The notes under the pieces are model-generated. The model searched no databases and was not told the DNA's origin. It worked only from the letters and a program-made list of their open reading frames with translations. From Flavobacteriia bacterium (GTDB lineage: Bacteria; Bacteroidota; Bacteroidia; Flavobacteriales_D; Crocinitomicaceae), in assembly GCA_947490145.1 (NCBI GenBank), contig CANLGD010000017.1, positions 1-48,879 of the forward strand: a DNA stretch of 48,879 nucleotides, written 5' to 3'. Positions within the stretch are counted from its first letter, which is position 1, and every line of letters starts with the position of its first letter. The translations under genes were made by a program, and so were the position numbers. Positions 7,758 to 16,360 of the stretch are shown in pieces.

Positions 7758-10145
7758 ATGAATAAAAAATCCCTTTCAGAAAGAGATATTTGTACAAAGT
7801 TTATTACACCAGCATTAGAAAATGTAGGATGGGATAAGCATTTGCAAATTCTGGAAGAAGTTTCTTTTACGGACGGAAGAATTTATGTTCGAGGAAAATT
7901 TACAGCCAGAGGTACACGTAAAAGAGCAGATTATATACTTTATTACAAACCGAACATTCCAGTTGCAATAATTGAAGCAAAGGATAATAAGCATTCTGTT
8001 AGAGCTGGAATACAGCAAGGATTAGATTACGCCAAAATTTTAGATATTCCCTGTGTTTTTAGCAGCAATGGGGATGGTTTCCTTTTTCATGATAAAACTG
8101 CAGAGGGAGAAGACATTGAAAGAGAACTTTCAATGGATGAATTTCCTTCTCCCCAAGAATTGTGGGAGAAATACAAAAAGTATAAAGGAATTGAAACACC
8201 AAGAGAAGAAAAGATAGCCTCTCAAGATTATTTTTTGGATGGTAGTGGACGAAATCCAAGATATTATCAGCAAATTGCAGTTAATAGAACTGTTGAAGCA
8301 ATCGCAAAGGGACAGAATCGAATTTTGTTGGTAATGGCGACTGGAACAGGGAAAACATACACTTCTTTTCAAATTATTCATAGGCTTTGGAAAAGTGGTG
8401 AGAAAAAAAGAATTTTATTTTTAGCAGATAGAACTGCTTTAATTGACCAAACCAGAAGAGGTGATTTCAAACATTTCAAAGATAAAATGACTGTTGTAAA
8501 AAGCAGACAGATTGATAAATCGTATGAAATTTATTTAGCATTATACCAGGGATTAACTGGAACGGATGATACAGCAAATGCTTACAAACAGTTCTCACCA
8601 GATTTCTTTGATTTAATTGTTATCGATGAGTGTCATCGAGGAAGTGCTCGAGAAGATAGCAATTGGCGTGAAATTTTAAGTTATTTTGGAAATGCAACCC
8701 ATGTTGGTTTGACAGCAACTCCAAAAGAAACTGAAGAAACAAGTAACATCGAATATTTTGGAGACCCTGTTTATACATATTCACTTAAACAAGGTATCGA
8801 TGATGGATTCTTAGCTCCATACAAAGTTGTTCGGGTTTCGTTGAATGTTGACGCTGAAGGTTGGAGACCAAATAGTGGACAGTTAGATAAAGATGGAAAT
8901 CCAATTGAAGACCGAATTTACAATAGAAGAGATTTTGACAGAAAGTTAGTGATTGATGAGCGAACAGATATTGTTGCTCGGAAATTAACTGAATTTCTGA
9001 AAGGAACAAATCGTTTTGCAAAGACCATTGTATTTTGTGTCGATATTGACCATGCAGAAAGAATGCGTTCGGCCTTGGCAAAATACAATGCAGATTTGGT
9101 GGCTGTGAACCATAAATACGTAATGCAAATTACAGGAGATAATGATGAAGGAAAACGAGAATTGGACAACTTCATCAATCCTGAAGAACGCTATCCAGTA
9201 ATAGCAACTACTTCTGAATTAATGACAACTGGTGTAGATGCGCAAACTTGTCAAGTAATAGTCTTGGATGCAAATATCAATTCGATGACCAAGTTCAAAC
9301 AAATAGTTGGTCGTGGAACTCGTATTAATGAAGAGTTTGGGAAATTGTATTTTACAATCCTCGATTTTAGAAATGCCACTGATTTATTTGCTGACCCTGA
9401 TTTTGATGGAGAACCAATAAGAATAAAACCAGTTTCTGAAGATGTTGATTTAGAACACATCATTGAAGAAGAGATGGAAATTGAAGAACCAATTATTGAT
9501 ATTGAATCTGGAGAAGAAATTATAATTTCTCCACCAGAATACAGAACTCCAGAGCTTCTGCTACAAACATTTGAAGAGCCAAGACAAAAGCAATATGTTA
9601 ATGGTGTTGATGTTTCTATTTTGATTAGTCGAGAAATGTATTTTGACAACAATGGCAAACCAATAACGATAAGTTTAAAAGAACATACAAAGGACATTAT
9701 CAGTAAACAATATAAATCTTTGGAGGATTTTTTGACAGTATGGAATAAAACTGAACGTAAAGAAGCCATAATTGCTGAACTGACTGACCAAGGAGTTATG
9801 GTAGAAGCTTTGAAGGATGCAGTTAATAAAGAGGTTGATTTATTTGACTTGATTTGCCATGTTGCTTATGACCAACCGCCATTAACAAGACAAGAAAGAG
9901 CAAACAATGTTAAGAAGAGAAATTACTTCACTAAATATGGCGCACAAGCACGTAAAGTATTAGAAGCACTTTTGGATAAATATGCGGATGAAGGAATTGA
10001 GAATATTGAAACATTGGAAATTTTAACGGTACCTCCACTTGACCAATTTGGTTCTTTAATTGAAATCATTAAAGAATTTGGTAGTAGAGATAAATATTTA
10101 GAAGCAGTAAAAGAATTAGAAAACGAATTATATAAAGTTGCGTAA
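7758..10145 (+). CDS. hsdR: Type I restriction endonuclease subunit R (HsdR)
   Basis: HsdR is the motor and nuclease subunit that translocates and cuts DNA lacking the system's methylation. In its 795 residues I see an N-terminal nuclease site (Asp58 and E73-A-K75, the D...ExK of HSDR_N). Superfamily 2 helicase motifs follow: Walker A ATGTGKT (194-200), DECH (290-293), LTATP (318-322) and motif VI QIVGRGTR (515-522). An EcoEI-type C-terminal region completes it. All catalytic residues are present, so the enzyme looks intact. The order R-x-M-S is unusual in having an extra gene after hsdR, whose ATG overlaps the hsdR stop by 1 nt (TAATG). Confidence 0.95.
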   Translation: MNKKSLSERDICTKFITPALENVGWDKHLQILEEVSFTDGRIYVRGKFTARGTRKRADYILYYKPNIPVAIIEAKDNKHSVRAGIQQGLDYAKILDIPCVFSSNGDGFLFHDKTAEGEDIERELSMDEFPSPQELWEKYKKYKGIETPREEKIASQDYFLDGSGRNPRYYQQIAVNRTVEAIAKGQNRILLVMATGTGKTYTSFQIIHRLWKSGEKKRILFLADRTALIDQTRRGDFKHFKDKMTVVKSRQIDKSYEIYLALYQGLTGTDDTANAYKQFSPDFFDLIVIDECHRGSAREDSNWREILSYFGNATHVGLTATPKETEETSNIEYFGDPVYTYSLKQGIDDGFLAPYKVVRVSLNVDAEGWRPNSGQLDKDGNPIEDRIYNRRDFDRKLVIDERTDIVARKLTEFLKGTNRFAKTIVFCVDIDHAERMRSALAKYNADLVAVNHKYVMQITGDNDEGKRELDNFINPEERYPVIATTSELMTTGVDAQTCQVIVLDANINSMTKFKQIVGRGTRINEEFGKLYFTILDFRNATDLFADPDFDGEPIRIKPVSEDVDLEHIIEEEMEIEEPIIDIESGEEIIISPPEYRTPELLLQTFEEPRQKQYVNGVDVSILISREMYFDNNGKPITISLKEHTKDIISKQYKSLEDFLTVWNKTERKEAIIAELTDQGVMVEALKDAVNKEVDLFDLICHVAYDQPPLTRQERANNVKKRNYFTKYGAQARKVLEALLDKYADEGIENIETLEILTVPPLDQFGSLIEIIKEFGSRDKYLEAVKELENELYKVA

Positions 10146-10708
10146 TGGAAAAATCAATTATAGATTTAATAGCAGCTCTTACCAATATTGACAAGACATA
10201 CATTACAATAATTGGATTAAACCAACGTAGCAAAGAGTATCAACAATCGGCAGAAGCAGCATTCACAGCCGAACTATATCATCAATGGAAAAACATAATT
10301 AGAAATGATTCTACAGATTATTATGATGATTTGCAAATTCATTATGATTTAACCAAAGAAAGATTTGGGGGAAAACGACCAGATTTAGTTTTACATAAAG
10401 GTCCTAACTCAAGAAGTATTCAAAAATTATACGTTGAAATAAAGACAAGTCTTGCAACTACAAATTATGATTCAGACTTTGAAAAATTAATATTGGCTGT
10501 CTCTACTGACAATAATAACAATCAATTAGGGTATGAAAAAGCAGTTTTTTTGAGCAATTCTGCAAGCTATTCTTCGGTTTGTGATTCAATAAAAAATTTC
10601 ATAAACCAAAAGAATTTAAGCAAAGAACAAAACCTTGAAAAAATATTAAGCATTCATCTTAATAGTGATTTCACAGTAACAATAAAACCTTTCAGTGAAT
10701 TAATATGA
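10145..10708 (+). CDS. PD-(D/E)XK nuclease-like protein in the hsd operon
   Basis: A 187-residue protein translationally coupled at both ends: 1-nt overlap with the hsdR stop and 4-nt overlap (ATGA) with the hsdM start. Residues 40-101 show the layout of a restriction-endonuclease-like fold. There is a helix with Glu43 (FTAELYHQW), then P79-D80 in a strand (KRPDLVLH), then E98-I-K100 in the next strand (LYVEIKTS). No helicase or HNH motif is present. It could be an extra nuclease, a fidelity or DNA-binding accessory of the type I complex, or an unrelated effector that uses the operon's promoter. The fold is inferred from motifs only; I do not recognise a named family. Confidence 0.7.
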   Translation: MEKSIIDLIAALTNIDKTYITIIGLNQRSKEYQQSAEAAFTAELYHQWKNIIRNDSTDYYDDLQIHYDLTKERFGGKRPDLVLHKGPNSRSIQKLYVEIKTSLATTNYDSDFEKLILAVSTDNNNNQLGYEKAVFLSNSASYSSVCDSIKNFINQKNLSKEQNLEKILSIHLNSDFTVTIKPFSELI

Positions 10709-12129
10709 GCAACATAGGAGGAGTAATAAAATCAATAAGAGATATTTTTCGTAAAGACCCAGGTCTTAGTGGAGATGCTCAGCGCATTGAACAATTAGGA
10801 TGGTTAATCTTTTTGAAGTTATTTGATGATAAAGACCAAGAGAAAGAAATTCTAGACCCGAAGTATGTCTCTCCGATCCCACAGAAATTTCAATGGCGAA
10901 GTTGGGCGGGGAATGATGAAGGTATGACAGGTGATGAATTGATTAACTTCGTCAATAACGAATTATTTCCAACTTTAAAAAACTTACCAGTTGCTTTGGA
11001 TAACAAGATTGGTTTTATCATTCGAAACATTTTTGATGGAACGAATAACTACATGAAAAGCGGAACAACTTTTCGTCAATCCATCAACAAGTTAAACGAA
11101 ATAGATTTTAATAGTAGTAAAGAACATCACGTTTTTAATGCAATTTACGAAGATGTACTTCAAGGACTTGCAACAAAAAAAGATACAGGAGAATTCTACA
11201 CTCCTAGAGCAGTAACACAGTTTATTGTGGACATGGTGAATCCGCAATTGGGCGAAAAAATTATTGACCCAGCTTGTGGAACAGCAGGATTTTTGGTTTG
11301 TGCAATAGAACATTTAAAAACTCAAGTTAAAAATATTGCTGACCGTAAAACCTTGCAAGACACAATTCTTGGAACAGAATTAAAACCACTTCCATATATG
11401 TTGAGTGTGGTGAACTTAATTACGCATGACATTGATGTACCTCAAATTGAGAACATGGATGCTTTGAGTCGTGAATTAACTTCTATCAAACAAAAAGACA
11501 AAGTTGACATCATTGTTGCTAACCCTCCTTTTGGTGGAGTGGTTGGAGATGGAATGGAAACTAATTTCCCATTAAATTATAGAACTAAAGAAAGTGCCGA
11601 CCTCTTTTTGATTTTGTTTATACAAATGCTTAAACAAGGAGGACGTGCTGGAATAGTCTTACCAGATGGAAGTTTAACAGGTGAAGGTGTAAAAGCTCGT
11701 GTGAGAGAAAAATTACTAAAGGATTGTAATGTACATACTATTGTGCGTTTGCCTCAATCTGTTTTTGCGCCTTACGCAACGGTTAATACCAATCTTATCT
11801 TTTTTGAAAAAGGTAAACCAACGAAAGAAATTTGGTATTACGAACATACTTTGCCTGAAGGAGCTAAAGCTTACAATAAAACGAAACCAATCCGAATTGA
11901 GGAATTTGAACCCTTAAAAAAATGGTGGAACAATCGTGAGGAAAGTGAAATTTCATGGAAAATTTCATTGGATACAATTGTAGAACGAAATTATGATTTG
12001 GATATTAAGAACCCGAATAAGAAAATAGAAGAAGTGAAACTTGACAAAAATGAAATACTAGCTAATCTAAAAAACTCATTTCAAAAATCTATTTCTCTAG
12101 TTGATGGGCTTAAAATGGAATTCTTATGA
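10705..12129 (+). CDS. hsdM: Type I restriction-modification DNA methyltransferase (HsdM)
   Basis: HsdM is the N6-adenine methyltransferase subunit, which uses S-adenosylmethionine to mark host DNA. The 474 residues carry an HsdM N-terminal helical domain (about 5-135, GDAQRIEQLGWLIFLKLFDD). The SAM-binding motif DPACGTAGF is at 188-196 and the catalytic motif IV NPPF at 273-276. The 'TGEFYTPRAV' region (about 161-170) is also typical. It overlaps the upstream PD-(D/E)XK gene and the downstream hsdS by 4 nt each (ATGA), so the three are translationally coupled. Confidence 0.95.
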   Translation: MSNIGGVIKSIRDIFRKDPGLSGDAQRIEQLGWLIFLKLFDDKDQEKEILDPKYVSPIPQKFQWRSWAGNDEGMTGDELINFVNNELFPTLKNLPVALDNKIGFIIRNIFDGTNNYMKSGTTFRQSINKLNEIDFNSSKEHHVFNAIYEDVLQGLATKKDTGEFYTPRAVTQFIVDMVNPQLGEKIIDPACGTAGFLVCAIEHLKTQVKNIADRKTLQDTILGTELKPLPYMLSVVNLITHDIDVPQIENMDALSRELTSIKQKDKVDIIVANPPFGGVVGDGMETNFPLNYRTKESADLFLILFIQMLKQGGRAGIVLPDGSLTGEGVKARVREKLLKDCNVHTIVRLPQSVFAPYATVNTNLIFFEKGKPTKEIWYYEHTLPEGAKAYNKTKPIRIEEFEPLKKWWNNREESEISWKISLDTIVERNYDLDIKNPNKKIEEVKLDKNEILANLKNSFQKSISLVDGLKMEFL

Positions 12130-13454
12130 AATGGCATAAAGTAAAAGTTGGAGATTTTTTAATTCGTGTTAAAGACCTTGTGCCTATTATTGATAATGAA
12201 GAATATAATTTAGTTACAATTAAACTATACCACAGAGGAGTTCAGTTAAGAAAGAAGGTTAGAGGTTCTGAAATACAAGCTGAAAAAATGTCTAAAGTAA
12301 AAGCAGGGCAATTTATACTTTCTGGAATTGATGCACGAAATGGAGCATTCGGTATTATCCCTAAAGAATTAGATGGTGCAGTTGTAACGAATGATTTTTG
12401 GCACTTTGAAATTGATAGAAATATTATGTCAAATGAATATTTCTTATGGCTTTCTTCAACCCCTTATTTCGATGATATATGTAATAAAGCAAGTGATGGA
12501 ACAACAAATAGAATTCGTTTGCAATCGAATAGATTTTATGCTCAAGAATTAATGATTCCAGAAATTCAAGACCAACATAAAGTAGTTGAAGAGTTAAAAT
12601 CTACAAATAATAAATTAAAGAGTTTAGAATCTGAATATCAATTCCAACTAACTCAAATCGAAAACCTAAACCAAGCAATCCTTCAAGAAGCTGCTCAAGG
12701 TAAAATAGTACCTCAAGACCCGAATGATGAGTCAGCTAAAGAGTTGTTAAAACGAATTAAAGCAGAAAAAATAAAGGCAGGAATAAAAGAAAAACCATTG
12801 CCACCAATCAAGGCAGAAGAAATTCCTTTTGAGATACCAGAAAGTTGGGTTTGGTGCAGAATAGATGAAATTACATCAAAAATTGGTTCAGGCAGTACGC
12901 CAAAAGGAAGTAATTATTCAAAAACAGGTTATCCTTTTTTTAGGTCACAAAACATTTATAATGAAGGTTTGATTTATGAAGACATCAAATTTATTTCAAA
13001 CGACACTCAAAGGCAAATGAAAGGCACAATCGTATATCCGAATGATATTCTTCTAAATATTACGGGTGGTTCAATGGGACGTTGTGCTTTAGTTCCTGAA
13101 AACTTAATAGAGGGTAATGTTAGTCAGCACGTTTGTATTATCAGACCAATTGAATTAAATGTTAACTTTTTTCACAAACTTGTACTTTCACCCTATTTTC
13201 AAAAATTTATTTTTTCTTCTACATCAGGAGCTGGAAGAGAAGGTTTACCTAAATACAATTTGGAGAAATTTGTTATTCCCATCCCACCATTAAATGAGCA
13301 AGTTAGAATAATAAAAGAAATAGAAAAGCAATTGGAAAAAACAAAACAATTGAAAGCACACATTGTAACAAATCAAAAAGCAACTGAACAATTATTAAAG
13401 GCCTTGTTGCATGAAGCTTTTGAGGTGGAGGAAGAAATACAAATTCAAAATTAG
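12126..13454 (+). CDS. hsdS: Type I restriction-modification specificity subunit (HsdS)
   Basis: HsdS supplies sequence recognition to the methylase and nuclease complexes. The 442 residues form two target-recognition domains (about 1-145 and 240-385). Each is followed by a long conserved helix: about 150-195 with LESEYQFQLTQIENLNQAI, and about 390-430 with LNEQVRIIKEIEKQLEKTKQ. That is the standard half-repeat layout for a bipartite target. The linker IPESWVWCRIDEITSKIGSG is a typical start of the second domain. The target sequence cannot be predicted from this. A 5-bp gap leads to the next small gene, so transcription likely continues into the accessory cassette. Confidence 0.93.
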   Translation: MKWHKVKVGDFLIRVKDLVPIIDNEEYNLVTIKLYHRGVQLRKKVRGSEIQAEKMSKVKAGQFILSGIDARNGAFGIIPKELDGAVVTNDFWHFEIDRNIMSNEYFLWLSSTPYFDDICNKASDGTTNRIRLQSNRFYAQELMIPEIQDQHKVVEELKSTNNKLKSLESEYQFQLTQIENLNQAILQEAAQGKIVPQDPNDESAKELLKRIKAEKIKAGIKEKPLPPIKAEEIPFEIPESWVWCRIDEITSKIGSGSTPKGSNYSKTGYPFFRSQNIYNEGLIYEDIKFISNDTQRQMKGTIVYPNDILLNITGGSMGRCALVPENLIEGNVSQHVCIIRPIELNVNFFHKLVLSPYFQKFIFSSTSGAGREGLPKYNLEKFVIPIPPLNEQVRIIKEIEKQLEKTKQLKAHIVTNQKATEQLLKALLHEAFEVEEEIQIQN

Positions 13455-13459
13455 AGCGT

Positions 13460-13741
13460 ATGGCTTTTGAATGGTTAAATAAATTAGTAAAAAAAGTTGC
13501 AGCTGAAGTTCATAAGTCAAAAATTGAAGACTTTGAGAAGCGTATTGCTGAAATGGAAAAAAATCAAAAGTTGATTATGAAGTCACTTCAAGACAATGAA
13601 TCAAAGATTGAAAAGTTAGATGATAGAGTTTATCAGGCAAACATGGAATCTGCAACAGCAGTTGGAGCAATAAAAACACTTGCCCAAATCGAAATCAAAA
13701 AAAATAATTCACAATCAAATAATATCGAAAATGGCAAATAA
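13460..13741 (+). CDS. Small coiled-coil protein downstream of hsdS
   Basis: A 93-residue soluble protein. Residues about 18-62 form a strong heptad pattern (IEDFEKRIAEMEKNQKLIMK then SLQDNESKIEKLDDRVYQ), predicting a coiled coil for oligomerisation. It ends in an Asn/Ser-rich tail. It starts 5 bp after hsdS, and its last 11 bases overlap the start of the small membrane protein gene, so the two are translationally coupled. I do not recognise a family. It may act as an adaptor between the membrane protein and the ATPase, but that is inference. Confidence 0.7.
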   Translation: MAFEWLNKLVKKVAAEVHKSKIEDFEKRIAEMEKNQKLIMKSLQDNESKIEKLDDRVYQANMESATAVGAIKTLAQIEIKKNNSQSNNIENGK

Positions 13742-14027
13742 TATTTTAAGTGAATTAGAATTACTTTCTCAAAAAATTGAAAATAATTCTGCACTGTTAG
13801 AAGATTACAAGCGTTATGAAGCATTATTGTTGAATGGTGGCTTATCTCATGATTACATCTTTTTAAACTTAAATAAAGCAGGCTTTAATACATGGGAAGA
13901 ATTTGTACAGGCTAGAAAAAAGAAGGAAAGAGACAAAGATATCGAAGCTGGAATTGTTGGAACATTAATAGGTCTTGGTTTAGGTATGCTTTTGATGGGG
14001 ATATTTGGCGATAAGAATAAAAAATGA
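13731..14027 (+). CDS. Small membrane protein with C-terminal glycine zipper
   Basis: 98 residues from the ATG at 13731. An in-frame upstream start at 13680 would overlap the previous gene by 62 bp and adds only a low-complexity stretch. The N-terminal two thirds are soluble and helical (coiled-coil-like at 5-35; a GFNTWEEFVQA segment at 51-61). Residues 72-92 form one hydrophobic segment rich in glycine (GIVGTLIGLGLGMLLMG), a GxxxG-type glycine zipper, closed by a basic tail GDKNKK. Such segments pack into oligomers and are used by some pore-forming proteins. The gene sits between a coiled-coil gene and an ATPase gene. It may be the membrane-acting effector of the cassette; this is inference. 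Confidence 0.7.
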   Translation: MANNILSELELLSQKIENNSALLEDYKRYEALLLNGGLSHDYIFLNLNKAGFNTWEEFVQARKKKERDKDIEAGIVGTLIGLGLGMLLMGIFGDKNKK

Positions 14028-14033
14028 AAAAAA

Positions 14034-15764
14034 ATGTTGAAAGTCATTAAAATTGAAAACATCAAAGGAATTCGTGAAAAGAAATTCGAATTAGAAATTT
14101 CGCCAAATAAACCGAGTCTTTTAGTCGCTCCAAATGGATTTGGTAAAAGTTCAATTGCCACCGCATTTAATTCTATGAATGGTAATCGAATTGTTTTGAA
14201 AGAAGATGATTATTACCTAGAAAGTGATTCGAATTTGCCTAAAATAACAATTGAATACACAAAAATGGATGGCACAAATTCCCTTCTTGAAGCTACAAGC
14301 ACTAGCAACACAATAAGTAATGCCATAGATTGTTTCGTTATTAACAACCAAACTAAACCAAAAGGTATTGGTTCACAGTATGGCAGAGCTTCGGCAACGC
14401 TTGAAATTAAAGATGTTGTTTTAGTCGATAAAATTCCGACAAACACTTCGTTCGGTTATTCTTATAGAAATTCATGTGATAGATTTGGTTTTAATAGTAA
14501 GGTCTTACCCAATCTCAATATGATTCTTTCCAACCTAAAATTAATCTCATGCCTTAGCGAAAATTATATTGCGCTTGAACGAGCAGAGGGTGATAGAATT
14601 AAAGGCAAAATAAATTTAATTATTGAAGAGATTAATTTGCAACAAGGTGCAGCTGATATATTAATAGGTTGGATTTTAACAAATAAATTAGAAAATCTTA
14701 GACAAATAGAATATTTGAATACAATTGGCAATCTCATAAGTGATTTTGATTTGGGATATGATTCAGATGTAAAAAATTATTTGGCCGCTATTCAATTGAT
14801 TTGGCTCTTTAATCAAAACCCTGTAAATTTTAAAAATGCCTGCATATATAGCAATTACAAATTTGACAAAGAACAATTTGACTTAACTCTATCAACTTTT
14901 AATTGTACCTGGAAAAATATTCGCTCAAGCGAAAATGGAGGTAAACTTTTAGTGAAATTTCCTAAAGCCATTCATATTTCAAATGGTCAAAGAGATATCT
15001 TAACATTTATTTCAATGCTTTTTAGGGCCAAAAGAAGTTTAAAAAAACCAGTTAATATTCTAGTGATTGATGAAGTATTTGATTATTTAGATGATGCAAA
15101 TTTGACTGCAGCCCAATATTATATAACTAGTTTAATAAAAGATTTTGCCGATAATGATAAACAAATCTATCCATTAATTCTAACTCATCTAAATCCAAGC
15201 TATTTTAAAAATTTTGCTTTTAGTAAGCAAAAGGTATATTATCTTGATAAGACCACAATTGAAGTTAGTCCAAATTTAATAAAACTACTAAGAAGCCGTA
15301 AAAACCCAACTATTGAAGATGATGTATCAAAATTACTATTGCATTTTCATCCAAATTCAATAAATAAAAGAGCTGAGTTTAGAGCGCTAGCGATACCTGA
15401 ATTATGGGGCGAATCAAATAATTTTGTTGAACATTTAAATTCTGAGATATTAAAATATCTTAATAATGATACTTACGACCCATTTGCTGTTTGTGGTGCG
15501 TTAAGAATTAAAATTGAAGAAATTGCTTTTAATAAGATACAATCTGAAGAAGCACAAAATGCTTTTCTAGAAACACATACGACCAGAAAAAAATTAGAAA
15601 AAGCTGAGGAAATGGGTGTAATGTCTCCTGAATCACATTTTTTACTTGGAATAATTTATAATGAAGGAATGCATTGGAAGGATAATCAAGACAACGTTTC
15701 TCCCATTGCATCAAAATTGGAAAATTTAGTGATAAAAAAAATAATAGGTGATGTTTTTAACTAA
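14034..15764 (+). CDS. ABC/RecF-like AAA ATPase of a putative defence cassette
   Basis: 576 residues with a complete ABC-type (SMC/RecF-like) ATP site. The parts are Walker A APNGFGKSS (32-40), a signature-like SNGQRD (316-321), Walker B ILVIDEVFD (342-350, with Asp346 and catalytic Glu347) and H-switch LTH (His385). There is no long coiled-coil arm and no TOPRIM or HNH domain. The C-terminal 170 residues are helical and contain YNEGMHW (542-548), which resembles a degenerate HEPN-like N-x3-H. It starts 6 bp after the membrane protein gene. ATPases of this shape often act as sensors or triggers in phage-defence operons. The exact family is not recognised. Confidence 0.8.
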   Translation: MLKVIKIENIKGIREKKFELEISPNKPSLLVAPNGFGKSSIATAFNSMNGNRIVLKEDDYYLESDSNLPKITIEYTKMDGTNSLLEATSTSNTISNAIDCFVINNQTKPKGIGSQYGRASATLEIKDVVLVDKIPTNTSFGYSYRNSCDRFGFNSKVLPNLNMILSNLKLISCLSENYIALERAEGDRIKGKINLIIEEINLQQGAADILIGWILTNKLENLRQIEYLNTIGNLISDFDLGYDSDVKNYLAAIQLIWLFNQNPVNFKNACIYSNYKFDKEQFDLTLSTFNCTWKNIRSSENGGKLLVKFPKAIHISNGQRDILTFISMLFRAKRSLKKPVNILVIDEVFDYLDDANLTAAQYYITSLIKDFADNDKQIYPLILTHLNPSYFKNFAFSKQKVYYLDKTTIEVSPNLIKLLRSRKNPTIEDDVSKLLLHFHPNSINKRAEFRALAIPELWGESNNFVEHLNSEILKYLNNDTYDPFAVCGALRIKIEEIAFNKIQSEEAQNAFLETHTTRKKLEKAEEMGVMSPESHFLLGIIYNEGMHWKDNQDNVSPIASKLENLVIKKIIGDVFN

Positions 15765-15823
15765 GAATAATCCTAAGGACTAAAATAGATTTGTAGAGAA
15801 ATTAAAAATTGAATAATAATATA

Positions 15824-16360
15824 ATGAATACCATAAAAGGCAAATCTGCTGAGCGTTATTTAAATCTGTTAGACATGCAATCAGAGTTTCAAAAACTTTT
15901 TGATTATAAAGAGCCTAATGATAGAGCAATAGTAATAGTTGGTGGTGCTTTTTTAGATACCCTACTTGAAAATATTCTACTTGAATTTTTCCCTGAAGAT
16001 GAAAAGGAAGTAGAATCACTTCTGGGGCCGAGCGGAAATTTAGGAACTTACGGTTCCAGAATCAAGATTTTATTTTGTCTCGGATTTTTAGAAAAAGTGA
16101 TTAGTAGTGATTTAAAACTAATTGGTAAAATCAGAAATAAATTTGCACATGATATTTCGATTTCATTTGAAACTACTCAAATCGAATCTTGGGTCCGTGC
16201 ATTGAAATGGCATAAAATTTATTTCATGAATAATGAATCACCTGAAGGAGCAACTCTTAGAGATATTTTTCAAGTTGAAGTAAACACTTTAATTTCGCAT
16301 CTTAATGGTGTTATAGGCATGGCAAGGAATGAAAGAAGGACAATTAAAAATAATTTTTAA
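15824..16360 (+). CDS. MltR-family protein with HEPN-like RNxxxH motif
   Basis: 178 residues from the ATG at 15824; a TTG at 15809 is possible but adds only Asn-rich residues. The pattern 'DRAIVIVGGAFLDTLLENIL...YGSRIKILFCLGFL...LIGKIRNKFAH' matches the helical fold named after mannitol operon repressor MltR. The core RNKFAH (Arg104, Asn105, His109) matches the R-x(4-6)-H signature of HEPN ribonucleases. No mannitol genes are near. It ends the plus-strand array, 59 bp after the ATPase. In this setting it could be the RNase or toxin, or the regulator, of the cassette. Its stop abuts that of the convergent XRE gene with no gap. Confidence 0.75.
   Translation: MNTIKGKSAERYLNLLDMQSEFQKLFDYKEPNDRAIVIVGGAFLDTLLENILLEFFPEDEKEVESLLGPSGNLGTYGSRIKILFCLGFLEKVISSDLKLIGKIRNKFAHDISISFETTQIESWVRALKWHKIYFMNNESPEGATLRDIFQVEVNTLISHLNGVIGMARNERRTIKNNF

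Noticed and set aside
9251-9769. A long minus-strand ORF (172 codons) inside hsdR.
   Set aside because: It is the antisense shadow of the conserved hsdR helicase and C-terminal coding region, Ser/Ile-rich with no domain.
13460-16360. Assignment of the cassette to a known defence type such as PARIS, Septu, Gabija, Lamassu or Wadjet.
   Set aside because: There is no TOPRIM or HNH domain, no long SMC arm, and the accessory genes do not match these sets as I know them.
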